Shown here: positions 26,782-34,905 of the stretch, piece by piece | Layout: each line of letters starts with the position of its first letter | How positions within the stretch are numbered: position 1 is the stretch's first letter | Assembly: GCA_036563875.1 (NCBI GenBank) | Contig: DATCLO010000110.1 | Location: forward strand, 22,217 to 86,216 | Length of the DNA: 64,000 nt | Reading direction: 5' to 3' | Source: ZC4RG29 sp036563875 | GTDB taxonomy: Bacteria; Bacteroidota; Bacteroidia; Cytophagales; Cyclobacteriaceae | Notes under the pieces: model-generated | Database searches by the model: none | What the model saw: only the letters and a program-made list of their open reading frames with translations | What the model was told of the DNA's origin: nothing | Program-made: the position numbers and the translations under genes

Positions 26782-26789
26782 TACCTTTG
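26782..26789 (+). promoter_or_regulatory. Candidate -7 element (TACCTTTG) upstream of the SMR gene
   Basis: TACCTTTG matches the Bacteroidota -7 consensus TAnnTTTG exactly and lies 24 nt before the ATG at 26813. No good -33 TTTG is seen at the usual spacing, so this is a tentative call. Confidence 0.35.
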
Positions 26790-26812
26790 CCCGAATCGCT
26801 AACGGCATACCT

Positions 26813-27139
26813 ATGAACTGGCTTATCCTGATCCTGGCCGGACTGTTTGAAGTCGGCTTTACCACCTGTCTCAGCAAAGCGAAGGAAAGTGCAGGGACGG
26901 CGGCGACACTCTGGTGGATAGGTTTTGTAGTGAGTCTATCCATGAGCATGTGGCTCTTGTCCCGCGCTATTCAGTCCATTCCCATTGGGACCGCCTATGC
27001 GGTTTGGACGGGCATTGGAGCGGCCGGTACCGCGACAGTGGGGATCCTGTTGTTTCGTGAGCCCACGGACTTCTGGCGGATTTTCTTCCTTTGTCTTCTG
27101 ATTGCCTCCATCGTGGGTCTGAAGTTCGTTAGCAAGTAG
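26813..27139 (+). CDS. Small multidrug resistance (SMR) family transporter
   Basis: A 108-aa inner-membrane protein with four predicted membrane helices. The essential membrane Glu is at position 13 (GLFEVGF), and AIQSIPIGTAYAVWTGIGAAGTA is the signature of the SugE/Gdx branch, whose members export guanidinium, although the N-terminus is also compatible with other SMR proteins. SMR proteins act as antiparallel dimers driven by protons. No guanidine riboswitch is visible upstream. Confidence 0.88.
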   Translation: MNWLILILAGLFEVGFTTCLSKAKESAGTAATLWWIGFVVSLSMSMWLLSRAIQSIPIGTAYAVWTGIGAAGTATVGILLFREPTDFWRIFFLCLLIASIVGLKFVSK

Positions 27140-27367
27140 TGCAATCAGACCATTTTTGCGGAGTTTTTTCACCGAACCATACAGTCGTAATCTATTTTTT
27201 TTCAGCCTCCCTGCATCCTCTACGAGCGGTCGGATTCGCCGATGTGCGATATTCTTTGATCGTTAAGAGGCTAAAAAAAACGTATTGGATGTCTTTCTTA
27301 CATGCCAAAGATGGCTGTATTGCGTAGCGCATTAATAACTGATAGATTGTCACGGAGTTTGGTGGTC

Positions 27368-27799
27368 ATGTCTAAGAAAATCTCGAACCTGTGTATCATC
27401 GACGATGACCCGATGTCATCGTTCTATATCAAGCGGCTCGCTGAATTGGGGGAGGTAGCCAGCATCATTACCATATATAATAATGCGCAGGGGGCAATCG
27501 ACTACCTCCTGAATTATAAGAAGTCATCGGAAAACCTTCCGGATATCATTCTGCTAGACATCTACATGCCCGGCATCGACGGCTGGGGATTCCTGGCCGA
27601 ATTCCAGAAGCTCAAGCATACACTGCCAAAGAAGATGGAGATCTACGTGATCAGTTCATCCGATCACCCGAGCGACATCAAGCGGGCGAAAGCGACACCG
27701 GAAGTGGTCGACTACTTCCAAAAACCTGTTACGATGGAGCTTCTGAAAGGGATCGTGAACGACTTCTTCAAGGAAGACAATGAGGCGAAAGCGGATTAA
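27368..27799 (+). CDS. Single-domain response regulator (CheY-like receiver)
   Basis: A 143-aa receiver domain when started at ATG 27368 (MSKKISNLCIIDDDPMSSFY); an upstream 22-codon extension is not conserved in character. Acidic pocket residues IIDDDP, the phospho-acceptor Asp in ILLDIYMPGIDGWGFL, the Ser pair VISSSDHPSD and the Lys of YFQKPVT are all present. There is no output domain, so it works through phosphotransfer or protein contacts. It is not next to a kinase gene. Its TAA stop overlaps the stop of the convergent dehydrogenase gene in a shared TTAA. Confidence 0.88.
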   Translation: MSKKISNLCIIDDDPMSSFYIKRLAELGEVASIITIYNNAQGAIDYLLNYKKSSENLPDIILLDIYMPGIDGWGFLAEFQKLKHTLPKKMEIYVISSSDHPSDIKRAKATPEVVDYFQKPVTMELLKGIVNDFFKEDNEAKAD

Positions 27800-28809
27800 T
27801 CGCGCATTACCATCGCCTTGATCACACCCGACTTCCGGTTGAGCCATGACGGAAAGGCCTCACCGGCCGCCGCAAATGCAACGCGGTGCGTAATGTAGGA
27901 TTCAGGATCAACACGCCCCTCTGAAATTGCACGTATCACCTGATCAAAATCCTTTCGTGTAGCGTTTCTGCTGCTCATCAGCGTGCCCTCCCGTTTGTGA
28001 AACTCCGGATGGCTAAACGTTATGTCGCCTTTCTGCAATCCAATCAATACATATCGCCCACCGTGCGACATGTACCGAAAACCCTCATTTATCGCGTTCA
28101 GATTTCCCGTTGCATCAATCACCACCGAGGGCATATCGCCACTCGTAATATCGCGTAGCCGGGCCAACACGTCTTCTTTCGAAGCGATGGTGTAATGAAC
28201 ACCAAGGCGTTCTCTGCAAAAAGCAAGTCTCCGCTCATCGAGGTCCAATGCAATCACTTCCGCACCAGCCAGTCGTGCAAACTGCATGGCACCCATTCCG
28301 ATTGGGCCCGCTCCAATGACCAGCACAAAATCTCCGGTCTTGACTTCAGCGCGATCAATACCGTGCGCCCCGATCGCAAGGGGCTCAACCAAGGCCAGGG
28401 CATCGAGCCCGATTCCCCGACTTGCCACGAGGTTTGCCGTCGGGACGACCAGGTAATCCACCATCCCACCGTCGACGTGCACGCCACATACCTTGAGGTC
28501 TGTACAACAGTTCGTTTTGCCTTGCCGGCACGCGATACACCGACCGCAATTGAAATACGGCAGAAATGTAACGATGTCGCCTTTCTTGAACGCGTGCGTA
28601 CCGTTCACTTCAACGATCTCACCAGCCAACTCGTGACCCAAAATGCGCGGGTATGTAAAGTAGGGTTGTGTTCCTTCAAAAGCGTGCAAGTCGGTACCGC
28701 AGATACCGATTCTCCTAACGCGCAGCATCGTTTCGTTCTCGCCGGCCACGGGTGCGTTCCGCGTCGCATAGCGTAATGTGCCTGGCGATTCACAGATAAG
28801 TGCATCCAT
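27796..28809 (-). CDS. Zinc-dependent alcohol dehydrogenase (sugar-acid/polyol type)
   Basis: A 337-aa medium-chain dehydrogenase starting at ATG 28809 (MDALICESPG). It has the catalytic zinc motif GICGTDLHAFEG and GHELAGE, the four-Cys structural zinc loop CGRCIACRQGKTNCC, and the NAD-binding VLVIGAGPIGMGAMQF. It is the last gene of a four-gene operon with an SDR, a lactonase-type amidohydrolase and an L-rhamnose/L-fucose mutarotase, so a sugar or sugar-acid substrate such as a fuconate derivative is inferred. It starts 4 nt after the SDR stop. Confidence 0.85.
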   Translation of the reverse strand: MDALICESPGTLRYATRNAPVAGENETMLRVRRIGICGTDLHAFEGTQPYFTYPRILGHELAGEIVEVNGTHAFKKGDIVTFLPYFNCGRCIACRQGKTNCCTDLKVCGVHVDGGMVDYLVVPTANLVASRGIGLDALALVEPLAIGAHGIDRAEVKTGDFVLVIGAGPIGMGAMQFARLAGAEVIALDLDERRLAFCRERLGVHYTIASKEDVLARLRDITSGDMPSVVIDATGNLNAINEGFRYMSHGGRYVLIGLQKGDITFSHPEFHKREGTLMSSRNATRKDFDQVIRAISEGRVDPESYITHRVAFAAAGEAFPSWLNRKSGVIKAMVMRD

Positions 28810-28813
28810 GTTC

Positions 28814-29602
28814 TTAGGAATTGGCCAGTGCACGGTCGAGGTGAACGTAACCGCCGTCGACGTGTATCAGCTGACCTGTCGTGTGACTTGATACGTTTGA
28901 AAGCAGGAACGCGACGGCATTCGCAATTTCTTCCGCCGTCGTCATGCGCTGCTCCAGCGGAACGTTGGCCACAATAGATGCCAGCTTTTCTTTTGGATTG
29001 GGGAGCGTCGCGATCCACTTTTCATACAAGGGTGTCCAGCACTCGGCAACAATTACCGCGTTAACCCGGATGCGGTACTTCAGCAATTCCACCGCCCACT
29101 CGCGCGTCAGCGCATTGCGGCCTCCGTTCGCTGCGGCGTACGCGGAGGTATTACCCTGACCTGTTTCAGCTACCTTCGACCCAATGTTGACGATAGCACC
29201 CCTACTCTCTTTCAATGACGGCAACAGGTAATGCGCCATCAAATAATAGTGTATTACATTCTTGTGCAGCGAGGCCAGGAATGCCTCGTAATTTCCCTTT
29301 TCAAGTCCCACCCCATCATTGACACCTGCGTTGTTCACGAGTCCATATACACCTGGGAACTGATTCAATACCGACCGAGCGGCTCGCTCGCACTCCTCCG
29401 GCCGTGTAAGCTCAGCGGTGATATGATATGCCTTCCCTCCTGCCTGCGCAACCTCCTCGACCGCCTTAATGTTATCGGCTTCATTTCTTCCCACGATGAC
29501 GGGAGTCGCCCCCTCACGCGCGAGCACATTTACGATCCCCTGCCCTATTCCTTTGGCACCGCCGGTAACGACGATAACCTTATCCTTTAATCCCAGATCC
29601 AT
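28814..29602 (-). CDS. Short-chain dehydrogenase, probable L-fucose dehydrogenase type, YxxxN
   Basis: A 262-aa SDR-fold protein. The coenzyme motif is VVTGGAKGIGQGI (residues 12-24), the NNAG motif is intact (LVNNAGVND), and the active-site Ser and Tyr are in IVNIGSKVAETGQG and SAYAAANGG. The lysine of the usual YxxxK is replaced by Asn (Tyr-Ala-Ala-Ala-Asn; AAC codon confirmed in the DNA). Context with a sugar mutarotase and a lactonase suggests that it oxidises L-fucose or a related sugar to the lactone. The effect of the Lys to Asn change on activity is unknown. Confidence 0.8.
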   Translation of the reverse strand: MDLGLKDKVIVVTGGAKGIGQGIVNVLAREGATPVIVGRNEADNIKAVEEVAQAGGKAYHITAELTRPEECERAARSVLNQFPGVYGLVNNAGVNDGVGLEKGNYEAFLASLHKNVIHYYLMAHYLLPSLKESRGAIVNIGSKVAETGQGNTSAYAAANGGRNALTREWAVELLKYRIRVNAVIVAECWTPLYEKWIATLPNPKEKLASIVANVPLEQRMTTAEEIANAVAFLLSNVSSHTTGQLIHVDGGYVHLDRALANS

Positions 29603-29613
29603 ATTGCTAGTTC

Positions 29614-30453
29614 TTAAAGCTTGTAAAATTCAATAGCGTTGGTTCGAAATATTTTCTCCTGTTCAGTTGTCGACAACACCGAAAAGTAGTCGACAACAAT
29701 CTCCAGCATTTCACCGTACGTAGCGGCCACCAGGCATACGGGCCAGTCGCTTCCGTACATGAGTCGCTCAGGTCCGAAAAGACTTGTGACCGTATCAAGA
29801 TAGGGTGTAAAGTCGCTCTTCTGCCACGAAGACCAGTTCGCTTCCGTCACCATACCCGATACCTTGCACCAAACGTTCTTATATGAAGCCAGGCGTTGCA
29901 TGTCTTCCCTCCAGGGATTGAGTTTCTTATCGCGAATGTACGGTTTGGCGATGTGGTCTACTACGAAGCGTTGGTTGGGAAAGCGCGCAACAAAATCCGC
30001 AGCATATCGTAGCTGATCAGGATAGATGAGGATGTCATATGCAAGATCGAACTTTTGGAGTTGACCAATCCCCCGCAGGAAAGCCGGTCGCAGCATGAAG
30101 TCGCGCTGCTTCTCACCCTGAAGAATATGACGAATACCCTTAAATTTCTTTCGGGCCGACAGCTGTTCAAGCTTATCGGCGACATCGTCGGCCTGCAGGT
30201 CCACCCAGCCAACCACACCTTTAATCCACTCGTGGTGTTCGGCAAGACCTAGGAGGAAATCATTTTCAGCCTGCGATTGATCCGCCTGAACGGCAACACA
30301 GCCTTCTACGCCGTGCGCATCGTAAACCGGCCGAAGGTCCTCAGGTCCGAAATCACGACGGATCGCGGCCATGTCCTCCGTGATCCACGCATCGCGTTTC
30401 GGATCGAAATTCCAGAAGTGTTGATGAGAATCAATTTTCTGCACGGAGTTCAA
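29614..30453 (-). CDS. Amidohydrolase-family lactonase (L-fuconolactonase-like)
   Basis: A 279-aa TIM-barrel amidohydrolase-2 protein. It begins MNSVQKIDSHQHFWNF with the HxH motif, and contains FVVDHIAKP and LMYGSDWPVC, where the terminal Asp is a metal or catalytic residue. This is the sequence pattern of L-fuconolactone and 2-pyrone-4,6-dicarboxylate lactonases. Placed after the mutarotase gene (23-nt overlap) and before the SDR gene (11-nt gap), the most likely role is hydrolysis of the aldonolactone made by the neighbouring dehydrogenase. Confidence 0.85.
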   Translation of the reverse strand: MNSVQKIDSHQHFWNFDPKRDAWITEDMAAIRRDFGPEDLRPVYDAHGVEGCVAVQADQSQAENDFLLGLAEHHEWIKGVVGWVDLQADDVADKLEQLSARKKFKGIRHILQGEKQRDFMLRPAFLRGIGQLQKFDLAYDILIYPDQLRYAADFVARFPNQRFVVDHIAKPYIRDKKLNPWREDMQRLASYKNVWCKVSGMVTEANWSSWQKSDFTPYLDTVTSLFGPERLMYGSDWPVCLVAATYGEMLEIVVDYFSVLSTTEQEKIFRTNAIEFYKL

Positions 30454-30772
30454 AGATTTTGTCCATTAACACCCATTTTTCACCCGGCTTTGCCCAGGGG
30501 AGCCGCTGCTGAAACTGGTCCATGAGCTTCTCCCATTCCTGGACCTTCGGATTCGTTGCATCCATCCCTGCCTTACGATCAAAACTAAATGACTCGTTCG
30601 TTTCAATTATCATAAACAGGCGGTTTCCCGTCCGAAATATCTGCATTACGTCTATACCCGAATCGATGATACTTTGCTGAATCTCAGGCCAAACCTTGCG
30701 GTGCCATTCCTCATACGCAGCGATTAACTGAGGGTCGTCTTTTAGGTCAAGGGCGAGGGCGTGCCTGGGCAT
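30431..30772 (-). CDS. L-rhamnose/L-fucose mutarotase (RhaM/YiiL family)
   Basis: A 113-aa dimeric alpha-beta-barrel protein. Family features are the YEEWHRKVWPEI stretch with the catalytic His, the FMIIETNE strand, and the C-terminal PGEKWVLMDKIFEL. It interconverts sugar anomers. It is the first gene of the fucose-type operon and overlaps the lactonase start by 23 nt. The ATG is preceded without a gap by an A/C-rich octamer repeat (see 30773-30803), leaving no room for a Shine-Dalgarno sequence. Confidence 0.88.
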   Translation of the reverse strand: MPRHALALDLKDDPQLIAAYEEWHRKVWPEIQQSIIDSGIDVMQIFRTGNRLFMIIETNESFSFDRKAGMDATNPKVQEWEKLMDQFQQRLPWAKPGEKWVLMDKIFELRAEN

Positions 30773-30803
30773 GTGTTAATGTGTTGGTGTGATGTGTTGG
30801 TGT
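30773..30803. repeat. GTGTTGRW octamer array, copy 1
   Basis: Plus-strand units are GTGTTAAT, GTGTTGGT, a partial GTGAT, GTGTTGGT and a partial GTT. On the coding (minus) strand of the mutarotase gene this is a CAACAC repeat that ends exactly at the ATG. The first 18 nt, GTGTTAATGTGTTGGTGT, recur exactly at 49312-49329. Confidence 0.8.
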
Positions 30804-30921
30804 TGCGGTACTAATCAAGGAGGTAGAAAGCTTTAAAGCAAGTACGTATCTGAAAGGTTACGCTGCAACTCATGCCCTTTGCGAAGTTCAGGGCTCAAAT
30901 ACGATTTTTGAGGCGAAAATT

Positions 30922-31017
30922 GCTCTATGTGTCCTATGTGCCACCTCTGTGCTCTATGTGTTCAAAAACTTGAGGAACCACATAGAACACATAGGGATTC
31001 ACATAGGGCACATGGGG
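30922..31017. repeat. CTATGTG/GGTTCAAAA inverted-repeat element, copy 2
   Basis: Left half: three CTATGTG heptamers plus a CTCTGTG variant leading to TTCAAAAA. Right half: GAGGAACCACATAGAACACATAGG followed by GGCACATGGGG, giving an imperfect hairpin. It abuts the 3' end of the GH5-like gene. The rest of the 245-nt gap (30804-30921) contains nothing recognisable. Confidence 0.8.
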
Positions 31018-33606
31018 TCATCGCTCAATTCTGATACTCTCTATTCCAATCTCTACAGGTCCCGCAAACCCCTCTTTCAAACCCGGACCGATGGATATCT
31101 GCAATGTTTCGATTTCCGACATGTCGGGTACGCCTTCCTTCTTCGTCCTAAAATAATACGGCAGAAACGTAGGATAAGGGCGAGGTAGCAAAACGATCTC
31201 AACAGGCTTGAGGTCAGCGATTGAAAGGGAGTGATCCTGGGTCGAAGACGTGAGTGCAACCATACCGCCATAGGCTTTGCCATCACGCGTGATGAGTGCT
31301 ACTTGAACAGGCAAATCACCTTCGACAAGATTCCGTCCGCGGAACACGAGCGACCGGGCATTGTTGACATCATCTCTCCTTCCGCCGATCAGGTCACCAA
31401 AATAAAAGCGCATCGAATACTCATTAAATCGCTCGCCCTTGGGATGCTCTGGCACAACACGCGATAATTCCTCCACTTGTATCCGAAGTTCCGAACGCTG
31501 CGGATCCGCTGTCGGCACGAGGCGGTTCATTCGCGTAAACTGACGCGACAACCGCGCATGATCGCGGGAAGCAACAAACAGATACACCGGCTCCCCCGCA
31601 GGAACTACTGGCACTTCATAGGCTTTCGTCCAATCAAAATCCCAACTCAACGGATGTCCATCAACAGCACCGGGATACGTAACTGTCTTATCCCCTATTG
31701 TGACACTTATATAGTATCGCAGAAACCCTTCGCGCACTTCTTGAACCGGAATTGTAGCGAGATAGTCATATCCTTCGTCTCGGGTCATTGTGTACCGCTG
31801 GGGCCTGCGTCCCGGTCCCGCGACGAACACCTCCACCGCGCCCGGCTCCTCTTCGGAAACAACAGTTGCAACAATCTCCAAAGGGCTTTCGGTGTGGCTT
31901 ACCGCCGGCGTATGTACTAGCCATGTCCTGTCGATGTTCTCCTTTGGCGCATAAAATTCCTTGAGCATGATATTCTTCCACTTCCTGTCACCGTCCCAAC
32001 TCGTAGTTTGGTTCCTTCCCGTAATCAGGTACGTGCCCGGCCGCACAACAAACGTGTTTCGTGTCACACTGGGGTAATGCTGATTGCCTTCGCTGATAGG
32101 CTTCACCGAAAAATCTTCTCCAAGGTCGGGAAGGTTTATGGTCATGTTCCACTCTCCCCACTTCACAACGGCATTGATGCGATTCAGGCTATTGCGCCCA
32201 AACGGATCGCTGACCCAAACGGCATCGGGCATCACTTCAAGGCGCCACACACCGGGCTCAAGGCGATCGAGGAAGTAAGCACCCTTTCCTTCATACTGAA
32301 CTACTTTCGAATTGCCATACCCCGCAATCTCCTCGAGCGTCGCCGGAGATGGAACAGCAGCCTGCGTGTTGTTCGTGTAGATGAACTTCGTGTCCGTGAT
32401 CATTTCTGCGAGGTCTTCTGTATAGCTGACGTGAAATGGTCCGAATCTAGTGTTATCGGGATAACGCCCAAAGTCGGCGTACATCGGAACATTGTGAAAC
32501 ACCTCCGACGCAAGTTTCAAACCAAGCGCCTTTTGTGGCGCATACGCGAGGTTCATAAAATGAGTTGTGTATTCCGTATTGTGAGGCGCCATGTAGGTGG
32601 GATCATAAGCGAAGTGCGTGGCCCATTGAATGCCCGCACTCCGAAAGCTGCGCGCCATTGCCGGATAAATGTAGGATCGTCCAATATCGGCCGCGTCGAA
32701 CTCATACACGATCTTTGCTGATCGCTTGAATGCGCGAAGGTCGGCAAATGGAATGCGGTATGCATCCACGTTTGGCAACACATTGCCGCGGAGCTCGCGA
32801 CCGAACCCAAGGCCTGTGGGATACCATTGAAATGTCCCACCCTGGATGTCGGCGTCAAAGTACGCTTCCACGAGGTGAATGCTGTGACTGATGTTATAAA
32901 AGATCGGCTTCAGACAACCCGTCCTTCGCATCGCCCTAACCATCCGGTTGATGAACGTTGTCACATTTTCCGGCGCCTCGCGGTGATGAGGTTCGTTGCT
33001 TATTTCAAAGGCGATTATGGAAGGATCATCCTTGTACGCCAGCCCGGTGTAAGGGTTTACGTGGTTGAGAAATTGATAGAGATAATTCTCCTGAGCTTTG
33101 ATAGCGTCTTCGTTCGTGAGACAAGCGTCCTTTCCATATTTTCGGGAGAACCCCGGTGTGTGTTCATTGGGTTCGGGGAAACCGTTTCCCCAATATGCGA
33201 TTGGCGTTAGAATGCTGTTGATGCCTCTGGCTTTCATCTTCGCGAGCATGTAGTCGAAAAGATCGAGATGCTCGTTTTGCAACAGGTTACCGACCGAGTC
33301 GCTGATCTCTGTATCCCACACGTGGACGCGATACGCGTCGAAGCCCAGTCGCGCAAAGTGATAAACATCCGCGTCGATGGCTTCGCGAAGCGGTACGCCT
33401 AATCGCTTCGCTGCGCGATATGCATGAGCAAACGGGGCAGTATAGTTTACGCCGAAACCCTGAACCTCCTTTCGGGTGTCACGCCAGCGCATGACTCCTT
33501 TGCTATCGACATACACACTGGATGCACGCTGTGCCACAAGTTGCGTCAGCGCAACCGCAGTCAGAAAACAGACCACCCCCACTCGTCTGAGTAAATAACT
33601 AGTCAT
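31018..33606 (-). CDS. GH5-like glycoside hydrolase (clan A TIM barrel), secreted
   Basis: An 862-aa protein with a signal peptide ending about VAQRASS. Residues about 40-420 form a GH5-like (beta/alpha)8 barrel: the acid/base Glu205 is in EISNEPHH, the nucleophile candidate Glu302 in IVYEFDAADIG, with YRVHVWDTE and WATHFAYDPTYMAPHN as substrate-site stretches. The C-terminal 440 residues contain beta-rich modules without a clear match, possibly carbohydrate-binding or Ig-like. It starts inside the end of the GH53 gene (8-nt overlap), so the pair is co-translated and probably acts on the same galactan-containing polysaccharide. Confidence 0.75.
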   Translation of the reverse strand: MTSYLLRRVGVVCFLTAVALTQLVAQRASSVYVDSKGVMRWRDTRKEVQGFGVNYTAPFAHAYRAAKRLGVPLREAIDADVYHFARLGFDAYRVHVWDTEISDSVGNLLQNEHLDLFDYMLAKMKARGINSILTPIAYWGNGFPEPNEHTPGFSRKYGKDACLTNEDAIKAQENYLYQFLNHVNPYTGLAYKDDPSIIAFEISNEPHHREAPENVTTFINRMVRAMRRTGCLKPIFYNISHSIHLVEAYFDADIQGGTFQWYPTGLGFGRELRGNVLPNVDAYRIPFADLRAFKRSAKIVYEFDAADIGRSYIYPAMARSFRSAGIQWATHFAYDPTYMAPHNTEYTTHFMNLAYAPQKALGLKLASEVFHNVPMYADFGRYPDNTRFGPFHVSYTEDLAEMITDTKFIYTNNTQAAVPSPATLEEIAGYGNSKVVQYEGKGAYFLDRLEPGVWRLEVMPDAVWVSDPFGRNSLNRINAVVKWGEWNMTINLPDLGEDFSVKPISEGNQHYPSVTRNTFVVRPGTYLITGRNQTTSWDGDRKWKNIMLKEFYAPKENIDRTWLVHTPAVSHTESPLEIVATVVSEEEPGAVEVFVAGPGRRPQRYTMTRDEGYDYLATIPVQEVREGFLRYYISVTIGDKTVTYPGAVDGHPLSWDFDWTKAYEVPVVPAGEPVYLFVASRDHARLSRQFTRMNRLVPTADPQRSELRIQVEELSRVVPEHPKGERFNEYSMRFYFGDLIGGRRDDVNNARSLVFRGRNLVEGDLPVQVALITRDGKAYGGMVALTSSTQDHSLSIADLKPVEIVLLPRPYPTFLPYYFRTKKEGVPDMSEIETLQISIGPGLKEGFAGPVEIGIESIRIER

Positions 33607-34789
33607 ACTCTGCCTTCATGTAGCCAATACTGCTGATGGTGTTACCATCGAAATCGAACAATGTGCAGTTCTCCCACGCGGAGCCAGTTCCCCACAAGTC
33701 GCGCATATCACTCGTGATCCACGCGGGTTCCCAGTATATCGCACCAGAACCACCGCCATCTTTTAGTTCCTGAATTATGGCCTTCATTATATTGAGCTGC
33801 CCCTCCTTGGTGAAGGGATAACCAGCGATGGGAGTTTGTCCGCCAAAGATGTTCGTGTAGGTGTCCGCACTCGCCGTAGTCCACGGATATGCCGTCTCCA
33901 AAATCATCACGGACTTGTTGTAGCGTTGCCTGAATGTAAGGACCTGGTCATCTAGTTGATCAAGCGGCACAGTAGTATGCCACAAAGGGTAATATGAAAA
34001 GCCGATCACATCAAAGTCGGTGACACCGTGACTCTTGATGTTGTCAAACCACCATTCAACATTTTTTGGATCAGCAACATGAAGAATAACTTTCGTCTCC
34101 GCAGAGACATTGCGCACCGCAGCGATTGCTTCGTTCAAAACTTCGGCCAGGTTACTCCATGCTCCATTGCACGCGTTGCAAGCCGGGAACTGCGGGGGTG
34201 CATCGGTATACAGCATGCCGCAGTTAATCTCGTTGCCGGTTTGAACAAACTCCGGCAAGAGTCCCTTAGCCTCCAGCGCAGTGAGCACTTTGAAGGTGTA
34301 TTGGTACACCGAGTCTTTCAGCGTTGTGATATTGGTTATGTCCTGCCATGCGGCGGGTATTTCCTGTCGGCCCGGGTCGGCCCAGATATCAGAGTAATGG
34401 AAGTCGAGCAACACTTGCATACCATTCTGTTTCGCCTTGGAAATTGTGTTCTCCACATCCGCAAGATCATGATACCGTTGTGTACCCGGCGGATCGTACA
34501 CTGTTTTCGTCCAGTCGGGACTATGCCACAATCGTACACGCACGAGCGTGGCGCCGTGATCACTGAAAATGCGGTATGGATCACGTACCTCGCCTTCGTC
34601 CCGATAGGAACCACCGTGATCGAGAATCTGGTTTACGTACGATAGGTCCACGCCAAAATGGAACGCAGCTTCCTCCGGCGGAGGGTTGCCATTTGGACTG
34701 CCCCTATTATCCTGACAAGTGAGAATACTGAACAGCAGTGTCAATGCCAGGGTACCCATGCATAATTTATTTAGCGTGATCGCGCGCAT
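33599..34789 (-). CDS. Arabinogalactan endo-beta-1,4-galactanase (GH53), lipoprotein
   Basis: A 396-aa protein when started at ATG 34789 (MRAITLNKLCMGTLALTL), with a lipoprotein signal ending FSILTC. An in-frame ATG at 34801 is an alternative; the long extension to 35008 is not protein-like. GH53 hallmarks are FHFGVDLSYVNQIL, LVRVRLWHSP, VLLDFHYSDIWADPG, the acid/base in FVQTGNEINCGML and the nucleophile in MILETAYPW. It cleaves beta-1,4-galactan side chains of pectin. Coupled to the GH5-like gene by an 8-nt overlap. No SusCD pair is adjacent. Confidence 0.9.
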   Translation of the reverse strand: MRAITLNKLCMGTLALTLLFSILTCQDNRGSPNGNPPPEEAAFHFGVDLSYVNQILDHGGSYRDEGEVRDPYRIFSDHGATLVRVRLWHSPDWTKTVYDPPGTQRYHDLADVENTISKAKQNGMQVLLDFHYSDIWADPGRQEIPAAWQDITNITTLKDSVYQYTFKVLTALEAKGLLPEFVQTGNEINCGMLYTDAPPQFPACNACNGAWSNLAEVLNEAIAAVRNVSAETKVILHVADPKNVEWWFDNIKSHGVTDFDVIGFSYYPLWHTTVPLDQLDDQVLTFRQRYNKSVMILETAYPWTTASADTYTNIFGGQTPIAGYPFTKEGQLNIMKAIIQELKDGGGSGAIYWEPAWITSDMRDLWGTGSAWENCTLFDFDGNTISSIGYMKAEYD

Positions 34790-34827
34790 CCTCTCGCTCA
34801 TTCGCTTTGAAAATATACCATGATTTA

Positions 34828-34869
34828 CAGGATTCGAAGGATTAACGTGATCAGGATTTGAAGGATTTA
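34828..34869. repeat. Two CAGGATTYGAAGGATTWA units
   Basis: CAGGATTCGAAGGATTAA (34828-34845) and CAGGATTTGAAGGATTTA (34852-34869) are 16/18 identical and lie 24 nt apart, in the spacer between the divergent GH53 and acetyltransferase genes. They extend into the dubious N-terminal part of the acetyltransferase frame, which supports the later start chosen for that gene. Confidence 0.6.
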
Positions 34870-34905
34870 TGGATTTTTGGAATAATGCGAGGATCTGCAG
34901 ATGAA

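Noticed and set aside
26709..26812. Possible guanidine (mini-ykkC type) riboswitch with two ACGG tetramers upstream of the SMR gene
   Set aside because: The flanks of both ACGG sequences cannot form the required hairpins, and no ykkC class I features are present.
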